From SIG480 sp045533555 (GTDB lineage: Bacteria > Bacillota > Clostridia > Oscillospirales > JAAYXM01), in assembly GCA_045533555.1 (NCBI GenBank), contig JAZSHZ010000184.1, forward strand, positions 1-15,797: a stretch of 15,797 bases of DNA, given 5' to 3'. Positions within the stretch are counted from its first letter, which is position 1. Each line of letters opens with the position of its first letter. Below are positions 1 to 7,092 of this stretch, one piece after another. A program made the position numbers and the translations under genes. A model generated the notes under the pieces. It saw only the letters and a list, made by a program, of their open reading frames with translations, ran no database searches and was not told where the DNA came from.

Positions 1-5
1 TACAT
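1..5 (-). CDS. Start of next leftward gene (possibly nifU), edge partial
   Basis: On the minus strand an AAAGGAG ribosome-binding site (14-20) sits 8 nt before an ATG at 5-3, and the next two bases are TA, so the protein begins Met-Tyr unless the second codon is a stop. Nothing more is visible. NifU/IscU scaffold proteins often begin Met-Tyr and are often encoded right after a NifS-type cysteine desulfurase in Clostridia, so nifU is my best guess. This is inference from position, one residue and the Shine-Dalgarno sequence only. Confidence 0.4.
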
Positions 6-38
6 AATAAAAACTCCTTTCAGTCGTTTGTTTTTAAT

Positions 39-208
39 GTGAAGTTGTTCGCTTTTGCTCACAGTGAAGTTTTTGCTTTCGCAAATGTGAAGTTGCATAT
101 GCAGTGAAGTTAAGTTTGCCCACTTCGCCGCGAGGCGAAACTTCACTATCGAAGAAAACTTCACTTGCCCGTAAGGGCAAACTTAGTTGCAAAAGCTCCC
201 GCTTTTGC
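39..208. repeat. Array of short hairpins separated by GTGAAGTT / AACTTCAC words
   Basis: GTGAAGTT occurs at 39-46, 64-71, 87-94 and 104-111, and its reverse complement AACTTCAC at 139-146 and 157-164. Between the words lie small perfect palindromes: TTTGC/GCAAA around 73-85, TGCATATGCA at 94-103, TTCGCC-GCGA-GGCGAA at 124-139, TTGCCC-GTAA-GGGCAA at 165-180 and GCAAAAGC-TCCC-GCTTTTGC at 188-207. An 11-bp inverted pair (TAAGTTTGCCC at 111-121, GGGCAAACTTA at 175-185) encloses the middle of the array. It fills the whole space between the cysteine desulfurase stop codon and the next gene's ribosome-binding site. No hairpin is followed by a U-run, so these are not ordinary terminators. Function is unknown to me. 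Confidence 0.75.
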
Positions 209-1371
209 TATGCCCACATTGGTTTTCCGTTTTCCCAGACGGGAGACATTTTGCGAAGTCTTTCCGCCACTTTTTCAACGGCTTCCGCAATCTTTATCTC
301 ATCACCGAGCTCATTATCCTCGCCGAGCGAGAGACGGAGAGAGCCGTGGGCGATATGGTGCGGGAGTCCGATTGCGAGAAGAACGTGGGAAGGATCGAGC
401 GAGCCCGAGGAGCAAGCGCTTCCGGAGCTTGCGCAGACTCCTTCATTGAACATATTGAGAAGGAGAGCCTCACCCTCAACCGCCTCGATAACGATGCTGC
501 AGAGGCCGGGAAGGCGGTTCTGCGGATCACCCGTGAGGCGCGTATACGGAATTTTGAGAACTCTTTCAATGAGCCTGTCTCTCATTGCGGTAAGTCTTTC
601 AATATTTGCCTGCATATTTTCGTTTGCAAGCCTTGCCGCTTCGCCGAGACCTACGATATAAGGAACGTTTTCCGTTCCAGCGCGGCGTTTTCTTTCCTGA
701 CCGCCGCCGTGGATAAGATTATCGATCTTGATTCCCGTTCTGATATAAAGCGCGCCGATTCCCTTCGGCGTTCCTATCTTATGACCCGAAAGAGAGAGAA
801 AATCTATGTTCATTTCATCAACGTTCATCGGAATATGACCAAACGCCTGAACAGCATCGGTATGGAAGAAGACATTATGCTTCTTTGCAACCGCGCCGAT
901 TTCAGCAATCGGCTGAATCGTTCCTATTTCGTTGTTTGCCGCCATAATTGAGATGAGAATCGTATCCTCGCGGATTTCCTTCTCAACCTGCTCTGCAGTA
1001 ATTCTTCCAAGCTCATCGACGGGGAGATATGAAACCGCAAATCCCTGTTTTTCAAGATATTTGCAGGTTTCCATAATAGCGGGATGCTCTATATTCGAGG
1101 TTATGATATGACCTTTGCCGAATTTGGCGGCAACGCCTTTGAGCACCCAGTTATCGGATTCGCTTCCGCAGCTTGTGAAGAATATTTCGCGCGATTTTGC
1201 GCCGAGAACCTTCGCAACCTCTTCCCTTGCATTTTCTACTGCCCGCTTCGATTCATATGCAAAGGCATAAAGGCTTGAGGGATTTCCATATTGCTCCGTC
1301 AGAAAAGGGAGCATCTTTTCAAGAACCTCCGGCTTGACCTTCGTCGTCGCCGAATTGTCCGCGTATATCAT
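208..1371 (-). CDS. nifS: Cysteine desulfurase, NifS/IscS family
   Basis: This PLP enzyme takes sulfur from cysteine as an enzyme-bound persulfide and passes it to Fe-S cluster scaffolds or tRNA thiolation enzymes in the cytoplasm. The 387-residue protein has the expected family length. Visible landmarks are the N-terminal YADNSATT, His96 in NIEHP, Asp172 in HTDAVQ, the PLP lysine Lys198 in SGHKIGTPKG, and the persulfide Cys320 in SSGSACSSGS, a group I-type loop. The ATG at 1371 is preceded by TAAGGAGA (1381-1388). The gene sits 95 bp downstream of rnhA, with a dispersed hairpin repeat in the gap. Its TAG stop abuts the GCAAAAGC hairpin of the array at 39-208. Whether it serves general Fe-S assembly or tRNA thiolation cannot be decided from this window. 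Confidence 0.95.
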   Translation of the reverse strand: MIYADNSATTKVKPEVLEKMLPFLTEQYGNPSSLYAFAYESKRAVENAREEVAKVLGAKSREIFFTSCGSESDNWVLKGVAAKFGKGHIITSNIEHPAIMETCKYLEKQGFAVSYLPVDELGRITAEQVEKEIREDTILISIMAANNEIGTIQPIAEIGAVAKKHNVFFHTDAVQAFGHIPMNVDEMNIDFLSLSGHKIGTPKGIGALYIRTGIKIDNLIHGGGQERKRRAGTENVPYIVGLGEAARLANENMQANIERLTAMRDRLIERVLKIPYTRLTGDPQNRLPGLCSIVIEAVEGEALLLNMFNEGVCASSGSACSSGSLDPSHVLLAIGLPHHIAHGSLRLSLGEDNELGDEIKIAEAVEKVAERLRKMSPVWENGKPMWA

Positions 1372-1442
1372 TTGCTTTTCTCTCCTTAGGTTGGTTGATT
1401 TAATAAATTTGCGTTGTTTGAGTTTAGCCTTCTCCGGTGGAT

Positions 1443-1471
1443 GCGGGTCGTCGGGGACGCCGACCCCTACG
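1443..1471 (-). repeat. Dispersed GTAGGGG...CCCGC hairpin element, copy 1
   Basis: This 29-bp segment is the exact reverse complement of 13906-13934. It folds as GGGTCG (1445-1450) pairing with CGACCC (1461-1466), one T/C mismatch, then CG/CG around a GGGA loop. On the minus strand it begins CGTAGGGG, and that TAG is the stop codon of rnhA. Similar short GC-rich elements are, from general knowledge, common between genes in gut Clostridia. Confidence 0.85.
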
Positions 1472-1991
1472 TTGGGTTGGACTGATATTTCTTGCTCTCT
1501 GCGACGGCGAGCTCATCGCATCTTATGTTCTTTTCTGTTTCCGCATGTCCCTTTATCCATATGAAAGAAACCTTATGGATATCGCAAAGCTTCAAAAGCT
1601 TATCCCACAGATCAGCATTGAGCGCTTTTTCCTTGCGGTTTCTCATCCATCCGCTCGCCTTCCATTTTTTTGCCCAGCCCTGCTCGATTCCATCGACAAC
1701 ATATTTGCTGTCCGTATAGAGGATTACGACACACGGCTCTTTGAGCGCGGAAAGCGCGCTGATAACGCCCGTAAGCTCCATTCTGTTGTTGGTGGTTTCG
1801 GGTGCGCCGCCTGACAATACCTTCTCGACTCCTTTATAATCGAGTATTGCCGCCCAGCCACCGGGACCGGGGTTTCCGCTGCAGGCTCCGTCTGTATGGA
1901 TATTGACATGCTTCATATTCTGAGTTCTTATTAAATTTTCGCGCAGTGGCCTGAAATATTCATCGTTATGGTATTTTTCGTTAGTTAACAT
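1467..1991 (-). CDS. rnhA: Ribonuclease HI
   Basis: RNase HI cleaves the RNA strand of RNA-DNA hybrids, removing R-loops and primers. All four catalytic acidic residues are visible: Asp34 in HTDGACSGNPGPGG, Glu72 in NNRMEL, Asp94 in YTDSKYV and Asp159 in RCDELA; His149 (IKGHA) matches the mobile catalytic histidine. The ATG at 1991 shares its A with the TAA stop of gyrA (TAATG), so translational coupling is likely, although it adds about 25 residues before the conserved fold. An internal ATG at 1916 begins directly at MKHVNIHTDG but has no clear ribosome-binding site. The last codons and the TAG stop run into a dispersed repeat at 1443-1471, so the natural C-terminus may have been changed. 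Pairing with gyrA makes sense because both limit R-loop problems. Confidence 0.93.
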   Translation of the reverse strand: MLTNEKYHNDEYFRPLRENLIRTQNMKHVNIHTDGACSGNPGPGGWAAILDYKGVEKVLSGGAPETTNNRMELTGVISALSALKEPCVVILYTDSKYVVDGIEQGWAKKWKASGWMRNRKEKALNADLWDKLLKLCDIHKVSFIWIKGHAETEKNIRCDELAVAESKKYQSNPT

Positions 1992-4495
1992 TATTCTTCG
2001 GTTGTTTCCTCAACTTCAGCTTCCGTTACGGTCGCTTCTTCCTCTTCCTCGTGCGGTGCCGCGGCAACGGAGATTACTCTGACATCCTCCGCAACTCTCA
2101 TAAGAATAACGCCGCGCGTGACTCGTCCTATCGTGTTGATGCTCTGAGCCGGCAATCTTATTATAACACCGTCATTTGAAATTATCATAAGATCCTCGCT
2201 GTCATCAATCATAATGACGCTTGCGATCTCGCCTGTCTTTTCGCTGATGGCATAGTTCATAATACCCTTACCATAGCGGTTCTGGAGTCTGTAATCCTCC
2301 GCAGCCGTTCTCTTTCCGAAGCCGCGCTCCGTTACGGTCAGGATATCCTTGCCTTCGCGGATAACACCCGCGCCGACGAGATAATCGCCATCCGCAAGGT
2401 CAATACCGTAGACACCGCCTGCTTCTCTGCCCGTTGCGCGGACATCGCTTGCGCGGAACTTGATTGCGATACCCTTTCTTGTTGCGAGGAATATCTCGCT
2501 CTCGGGCGTTGCGAGCATAACGGAGATAAGCTCATCATCATCGTCAAGCCCGATTGCGCGGACGCCCGTCTTTCTGTTTGAATCGACTCGCGAGAGCGCG
2601 ATTCTCTTGACTACGCCGTTCTTCGTTGCCATAACGAGATAATGCTCGTCATCAAATTCCTTTATCGAAAGCATCGCCGTGACCTTTTCATCAGGCTCAA
2701 AGCCGATGAGGTTGACGATATTCATACCGACGCTTGTTCTGCTCGATTCGGGTATCTGGAAGCCCTTCATACGATACATTCTTCCGCGGTCAGTGAAGAA
2801 AAGAAGCCAATCGTGGCTCGATGCCGTAAACATCGTTTCGACAAAATCCTCTTCCTTCTGCTTCATACCCGAAACACCTCTGCCGCCGCGTCTCTGCGAG
2901 CGGTAAACCGAAACGGGCATACGCTTGATATATCCGCGGTGAGTGAGCGTATATGCGCAATCCTCAACCGGGATGAGGTCTTCAATATCGATTTCATCGT
3001 CGATCGGAACGATTTCCGTTCTTCTCGGGTCGCCGTATTTCTCCTTGATGACGGTAAGCTCATCCTTGAGAATTCCTGCGACAAGCTCATCGGAAGCGAG
3101 AACTTCCTTGCAATATGCAATCTTCTTCATAAGCTCATCATATTCTGCATCGATCTTCTCGCGCTCAAGACCCTGCAAACGGGCAAGTCTCATATCGAGA
3201 ACAGCCTGAGCCTGGATATCACTCATATCAAACGTATCCATAAGTCTCTGCTTTGCATCGTCATAGCTTGTTCTGATTATATGTATAATCTCGTCGATAT
3301 GGTCGAGCGCTTTGCGGAGACCTTCGAGAATATGTGCTCTCGCCTCTGCCTTTTTAAGCTCAAATGCCGTTCTTCTTCTGATGACATCCTTCTGATGCTT
3401 TATATACTGATCGAGTATATCGCGGAGAGAAAGAGTCTTCGGCTTATTATCGACAAGCGCAAGAAGGATTACGCCGAAGGTGGATTGCATCTGAGTATGC
3501 TTGAAGAGCTGATTGAGAACAACCTGCGGATTTGCGGAGCGCGAAAGCTCGATGACGATTCTCATACCCTCGCGGCTCGATTCATCCTGAATATGTGTTA
3601 TGCCCTCGATGACCTTGTTCTTGACGAGGTCGGCAATATGCTCTATGAGTCGCGCCTTATTGACCATATAGGGAATCTCGGTCGCAACGATTCTGAAGCG
3701 GCCGTTGTCAAATTCCTCGATTTCCGTCTTTGCACGAACCTTGATATGACCCTTACCTGTCGCATATGCGGCGCGAATTCCCGCAAGACCCATAATGACG
3801 CCTGCTGTCGGGAAGTCGGGGCCCTTGATATGCTCCATAAGATCGCCGAGCGTTGCTTCGGGATTATCAATAACCGCAATCGTCGCATCAATAACCTCGG
3901 AGAGGTTATGCGGCGGGATATTCGTTGTCATACCGACGGCGATACCGTTACTTCCGTTGACGAGAAGATAAGGAATGCGCGAAGGAAGAACCGTCGGCTC
4001 TTCGTGGTAGCCGTCAAAGTTCGGCTGGAAGTCAACCGTTTCCTTATCAATATCGGCAAGCATTTCAAGCGCTATCTTTGAAAGACGCGCTTCCGTATAA
4101 CGGTATGCAGCCGCGGGGTCACCGTCAACCGAACCGAAGTTACCCTGACCGTCAACCATCATATAGCGCATCGAGAAAGGCTGCGCAAGGCGTACCATCG
4201 CGTCATAAACCGAGCTGTCGCCGTGCGGATGGTAGCGACCGAGAACGTCGCCGACTGTCGTTGCGGATTTGCGGTATGCATTCGTCGGTGTAAGGCCGTC
4301 CTCATACATCGTATAGAGAATGCGGCGATGAACGGGCTTAAGACCGTCTCTGACATCGGGAAGAGCGCGTCCGACGATAACCGACATTGAATAGTCGATA
4401 TAAGCGCGCTTCATTTCAGTATTGAGCTCAACGTCTATGATTTTTTCAATATCAAGATGGTTGAGCGGTTTTTCTTCTCTTCTTTGTTTAGCCAT
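1991..4495 (-). CDS. gyrA: DNA gyrase subunit A
   Basis: GyrA is the DNA breakage-reunion subunit of the A2B2 gyrase that introduces negative supercoils. The 834-residue protein has the catalytic Tyr133 in AYRYTEAR. Its quinolone-determining region contains Ser94 and Asp98 in HPHGDSSVYD, aligning with E. coli Ser83 and Asp87, the usual drug-sensitive residues. The GyrA box QRRGGRG at 534-540 marks it as gyrase rather than topoisomerase IV; the DNA-wrapping C-terminal domain follows and the protein ends in a Glu-rich acidic tail. A GAGGTAG sequence lies upstream of the ATG. It is separated from gyrB by 252 bp of palindrome-rich DNA, much longer than a normal intra-operon gap, and overlaps rnhA by one base. 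Confidence 0.98.
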   Translation of the reverse strand: MAKQRREEKPLNHLDIEKIIDVELNTEMKRAYIDYSMSVIVGRALPDVRDGLKPVHRRILYTMYEDGLTPTNAYRKSATTVGDVLGRYHPHGDSSVYDAMVRLAQPFSMRYMMVDGQGNFGSVDGDPAAAYRYTEARLSKIALEMLADIDKETVDFQPNFDGYHEEPTVLPSRIPYLLVNGSNGIAVGMTTNIPPHNLSEVIDATIAVIDNPEATLGDLMEHIKGPDFPTAGVIMGLAGIRAAYATGKGHIKVRAKTEIEEFDNGRFRIVATEIPYMVNKARLIEHIADLVKNKVIEGITHIQDESSREGMRIVIELSRSANPQVVLNQLFKHTQMQSTFGVILLALVDNKPKTLSLRDILDQYIKHQKDVIRRRTAFELKKAEARAHILEGLRKALDHIDEIIHIIRTSYDDAKQRLMDTFDMSDIQAQAVLDMRLARLQGLEREKIDAEYDELMKKIAYCKEVLASDELVAGILKDELTVIKEKYGDPRRTEIVPIDDEIDIEDLIPVEDCAYTLTHRGYIKRMPVSVYRSQRRGGRGVSGMKQKEEDFVETMFTASSHDWLLFFTDRGRMYRMKGFQIPESSRTSVGMNIVNLIGFEPDEKVTAMLSIKEFDDEHYLVMATKNGVVKRIALSRVDSNRKTGVRAIGLDDDDELISVMLATPESEIFLATRKGIAIKFRASDVRATGREAGGVYGIDLADGDYLVGAGVIREGKDILTVTERGFGKRTAAEDYRLQNRYGKGIMNYAISEKTGEIASVIMIDDSEDLMIISNDGVIIRLPAQSINTIGRVTRGVILMRVAEDVRVISVAAAPHEEEEEATVTEAEVEETTEE

Positions 4496-4540
4496 AGGTG
4501 ATACTACCTCACTATGAAATTTGTTGTTTACTGTGTTTTT

Positions 4541-4566
4541 CGGGCGATTCGTGAATCTCCCCTACA
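4541..4566 (-). repeat. GTAGGGG...CCCG hairpin element, divergent copy 2
   Basis: On the minus strand this reads TGTAGGGG, then GATTC-AC-GAATC as the hairpin core, then GCCCG. It shares the GTAGGGG head, the CCCG tail and an internal mismatch (here A/G) with the copies at 1443-1471 and 13906-13934, but has a different inner stem. It lies in the 5' leader of gyrA, about 45 bp before the start codon. Confidence 0.6.
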
Positions 4567-4585
4567 AATTTTATATAAAAGCCTC

Positions 4586-4744
4586 GCAGAGTTTCATGTC
4601 CGCAGACATGAAATAATTCCAATAAGATTTTTTCAAGGACATGCGCCTTGAAAAAATCACTTCTCACTCTGCAAACGTGCAAGCTGAAAGCTTGTGCGCT
4701 GCAGCAGAGTGCAGTCCCTCTCGATGAAAACCTGTTTTCATCGA
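4586..4744. repeat. Cluster of four palindromes with three GCAGAGT words between gyrB and gyrA
   Basis: Four hairpins lie in a row: TTTCATGTC-CGCA-GACATGAAA (4592-4613); a 13-bp perfect stem GATTTTTTCAAGG / CCTTGAAAAAATC with a 7-nt loop (4626-4658); GTGCAAGCT-GAA-AGCTTGTGC with two wobbles (4677-4697); and an 11-bp perfect stem TCGATGAAAAC / GTTTTCATCGA (4721-4744), which begins 4 bp after the gyrB stop. The word GCAGAGT is at 4586-4592 and 4704-4710, and its complement ACTCTGC at 4666-4672, so the middle word can pair with either outer one. None is followed by a clean U-run. The rest of the 252-bp gap holds the repeat at 4541-4566 and the gyrA ribosome-binding site. Confidence 0.75.
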
Positions 4745-4747
4745 AAC

Positions 4748-6700
4748 TTATACATCAAGATTTGTGACGTATCCTGCATTCTGCTCGATAAATTCGCGTC
4801 TCGGCTCGACCTTTTCGCCCATAAGAAGCGTAAATGTCTCGTCTGCGGCGATCGCATCCTCAAGCGTAACTCTTGCGAGAACTCTGTTTTCGGGGTTCAT
4901 CGTCGTCTCCCAGAGCTGCTCGGGGTTCATTTCACCAAGACCCTTGAAGCGCTGAATCTTCGCATCCTCGCCGATTTCGGCAAGCGCCTGCGGAAGCGAT
5001 GCATCGTCATAGACATACTGCTCTTTTTTGCCCTTATATACCTTATAGAGCGGCGGCATCGCGAAATATATGTGACCTGCTTCAACGAGCGGTCTCATAA
5101 AGCGGAAGAAGAACGTCAGAAGGAGTGTTCTGATGTGAGCACCGTCGACGTCAGCATCCGACATGATAACGACTTTATGATAACGGAGCTTTTCAAGATT
5201 ACAGTCACCGAGGATGCCCGTTCCGAGCGCCGCAATGACGGGAGAAAGCTTATCGTTGTTATAAATCTTATCTGCTCTCGCCTTTTCGACGTTGAGCATC
5301 TTACCCCACAGCGGAAGAATTGCCTGGAATCTTCTGTCGCGTCCTTCCTTTGCGGAGCCTGCAGCGGAATCTCCCTCAACGATATAGACTTCCGTGAGCC
5401 TTGCATCCTTGAGCTGACAATCCGCGAGCTTACCGGGAAGCGAGAGAGAATCATTTCCTTTTTTGCGCTCCCTGTCTCTTGCCGCTCTTGGCGCTTCTCT
5501 TGCTCTTGCGGCATCGATCGTCTTGCCGACTATGGCGCGCGCAATCTTCGGGTTCTCTTCAAAGAACGTCGAGAGCTTGTCCTTTACGATATAGTTTACA
5601 AGTGTCTCGACGCTTGCGTTGCCGAGCTTCGTCTTCGTCTGCCCTTCAAACTGCGCCTCAAGAACCTTTATTGAGATAACGCAGGTGAGACCCTCGAGCA
5701 TATCCGTTCCTTCGAGCTTCTCATCCTCTTTTATCATCTTGTATTGCCTTGCATATTTATTGATAACGCTTGTGAGTGCAGTCTTGAAACCGGTCTCGTG
5801 CATACCTCCGTCAATAGTATTAATGTTGTTTGCGAAGGAGATTATGTTTGAGGTATATCCATCGTTATACTGCATCGCAATTTCCGCGATATCATCATCG
5901 CGCTTACCGGAGACATAGATGACCTCTTCGTGGACTATATCCTTCTTTATCTTTGCATTGAGATATTCAACATAAGTCCTGATACCGCCTTCATAGCAGA
6001 AATCATCGCTCTTTCTGATATCATCCTCATTTTCCTTCGGGCGAAGATCTTTGAGAACGATTCTGACACCTGCATTGAGGAATGCCTGCTGCTGGAGGCG
6101 CTTCTGCAATATATCATAGTTGAAGACCGTTGCATCGAAAATTTCGGCATCGGGCTTGAAGGTAACCTTCGTTCCCGATTCCGTTCCCTTTCCGATAATC
6201 TTTATCGGGGTTTCGACATCGCCGCGGATAAAGCGCATATAATGAATGTTTTCTCCGTCGCATACCTCTACCTCAAGCCACTCTGAAAGAGCATTGACGA
6301 CAGAAGCGCCAACGCCGTGGAGACCGCCCGAGACCTTATATCCGCCGCCACCGAATTTACCGCCCGCGTGGAGAACGGTGAAAACGACTTCAAGAGCAGA
6401 TTTTCCCGTTGCGTGCTGACCTGTCGGGATGCCTCGGCCGTTGTCGGAAACGCTTATAATGTCACCCTCGCGGATTTCTACGGTGATGCAGGAGCAATGC
6501 CCCGCAAGCGCTTCGTCTATCGAGTTATCGACTATCTCATAGACAAGATGATGAAGACCTGCCTCGGATGTCGAGCCGATATACATACCGGGTCGCTTTC
6601 TGACGGCCTGAAGACCTTCAAGCACCTGTATATTGCTTTCATCATAGCTTCCGTCAACGGAAGTATCAAGCTCTTCGATGTTTTCAAAATTTTCTGCCAT
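4748..6700 (-). CDS. gyrB: DNA gyrase subunit B
   Basis: GyrB is the ATPase subunit of gyrase. The 650-residue length matches the Gram-positive form, which lacks the proteobacterial insert. The GHKL ATPase domain shows Glu55 and Asn59 in EIVDNSIDEALAG, Asp86 in SDNGRGIP and the lid GGLHGVGASVVNALS. The TOPRIM domain shows VEGDSA with Glu442 and the metal-binding DADVDG at 515-520. The C-terminal domain contains QRFKGLGEMNPEQLW. At the position of E. coli Lys447 (LPLKGK, usually Arg in Gram-positives) this protein has Trp465 (LPLWGK). The ATG at 6700 has an AAGGAG site at 6712-6717. remB lies 49 bp upstream, so the two are probably co-transcribed. Confidence 0.98.
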   Translation of the reverse strand: MAENFENIEELDTSVDGSYDESNIQVLEGLQAVRKRPGMYIGSTSEAGLHHLVYEIVDNSIDEALAGHCSCITVEIREGDIISVSDNGRGIPTGQHATGKSALEVVFTVLHAGGKFGGGGYKVSGGLHGVGASVVNALSEWLEVEVCDGENIHYMRFIRGDVETPIKIIGKGTESGTKVTFKPDAEIFDATVFNYDILQKRLQQQAFLNAGVRIVLKDLRPKENEDDIRKSDDFCYEGGIRTYVEYLNAKIKKDIVHEEVIYVSGKRDDDIAEIAMQYNDGYTSNIISFANNINTIDGGMHETGFKTALTSVINKYARQYKMIKEDEKLEGTDMLEGLTCVISIKVLEAQFEGQTKTKLGNASVETLVNYIVKDKLSTFFEENPKIARAIVGKTIDAARAREAPRAARDRERKKGNDSLSLPGKLADCQLKDARLTEVYIVEGDSAAGSAKEGRDRRFQAILPLWGKMLNVEKARADKIYNNDKLSPVIAALGTGILGDCNLEKLRYHKVVIMSDADVDGAHIRTLLLTFFFRFMRPLVEAGHIYFAMPPLYKVYKGKKEQYVYDDASLPQALAEIGEDAKIQRFKGLGEMNPEQLWETTMNPENRVLARVTLEDAIAADETFTLLMGEKVEPRREFIEQNAGYVTNLDV

Positions 6701-6749
6701 AATATAAAATACTCCTTCGGATTATTTTTCTGTGTTTTTTTACTTTATG

Positions 6750-7013
6750 TCATTCCTCTTCAATCAGCTGCTCGAAGCGTTTTTGAAGCGTATGAGGTGA
6801 TATCTGCGAGATATAGACTCTTTCCTTGTTGCCGTCACGGCAGACGATGAATGAGCGCGGAATATCATCGCAAACGTTTATAACGTGGTTTGCCTTTTCC
6901 TTCTGCGCAAGAAACGCCATAGTGCGCTTCGATTGCGATGTGATTTCAAGATCAAACACACCTATTATACTTGATTTGGGAATAAGCTTTCCTTTTCCTA
7001 TATGAAGAAACAT
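6750..7013 (-). CDS. remB: RemB-like DUF370 regulator
   Basis: This 87-residue protein begins MFLHIGKGKLIP, continues IIGVFDLE, and has DIPRSFIVC and YISQISPHTLQKRF, the pattern of the RemB/DUF370 family, in which B. subtilis RemB affects biofilm-matrix gene expression. The start at 7013 is chosen because AAGGAG (7024-7029) lies 10 nt upstream and the family begins here; a longer reading frame to 7055 would start inside a dispersed TGCA-rich repeat. Its place between recF and gyrB is the standard one in Bacillota. Whether it controls biofilm genes in this organism is unknown; the related RemA binds DNA as a ring-like assembly. Confidence 0.88.
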   Translation of the reverse strand: MFLHIGKGKLIPKSSIIGVFDLEITSQSKRTMAFLAQKEKANHVINVCDDIPRSFIVCRDGNKERVYISQISPHTLQKRFEQLIEEE

Positions 7014-7042
7014 AAGAAAAAAACTCCTTCGTAGTTTTTTCA

Positions 7043-7067
7043 ATGCATAATGCATAATGCAGAATTC
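7043..7067. repeat. ATGCATAATGC dispersed repeat
   Basis: A 9-bp unit (ATGCATA / ATGCATA / ATGCAGA) is repeated and followed by ATTC, between the recF stop and the remB ribosome-binding site. A related sequence ending TTGCAGAATT is at 13824-13857 after the jag terminator. Such TGCATAATGCA runs are common between genes in gut Clostridia, from general knowledge. Confidence 0.65.
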
Positions 7068-7092
7068 ATGTGTTTTGTATCTTAATTTTTAT

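Noticed and set aside
39..208. CRISPR array
   Set aside because: The repeated word is only 8 bp, the spacing varies from 17 to 25 bp, orientations are mixed and the 'spacers' are palindromes.
187..951. 254-codon plus-strand frame opposite the cysteine desulfurase gene
   Set aside because: It overlaps nifS almost completely and begins inside the hairpin array; there is no domain or ribosome-binding site.
2642..4081. Long open frame of 479 codons on the plus strand opposite gyrA
   Set aside because: It lies wholly antisense to gyrA, which has all its motifs; the translation shows no recognisable domain and there is no convincing ribosome-binding site. It is a by-product of gyrA codon use.
4571..4580. 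TATATAAAAT as a gyrA promoter on the minus strand
   Set aside because: It is -10-like, but no acceptable -35 hexamer lies about 17 bp upstream, so it is not called.
4721..4744. Intrinsic terminator after gyrB
   Set aside because: The stem is perfect, but no U-run follows it in the gyrB direction, so it is recorded as part of the palindrome cluster only.
4694..5674. 326-codon plus-strand frame opposite gyrB
   Set aside because: Antisense shadow of gyrB with low-complexity Cys/Arg-rich translation and no support for translation.
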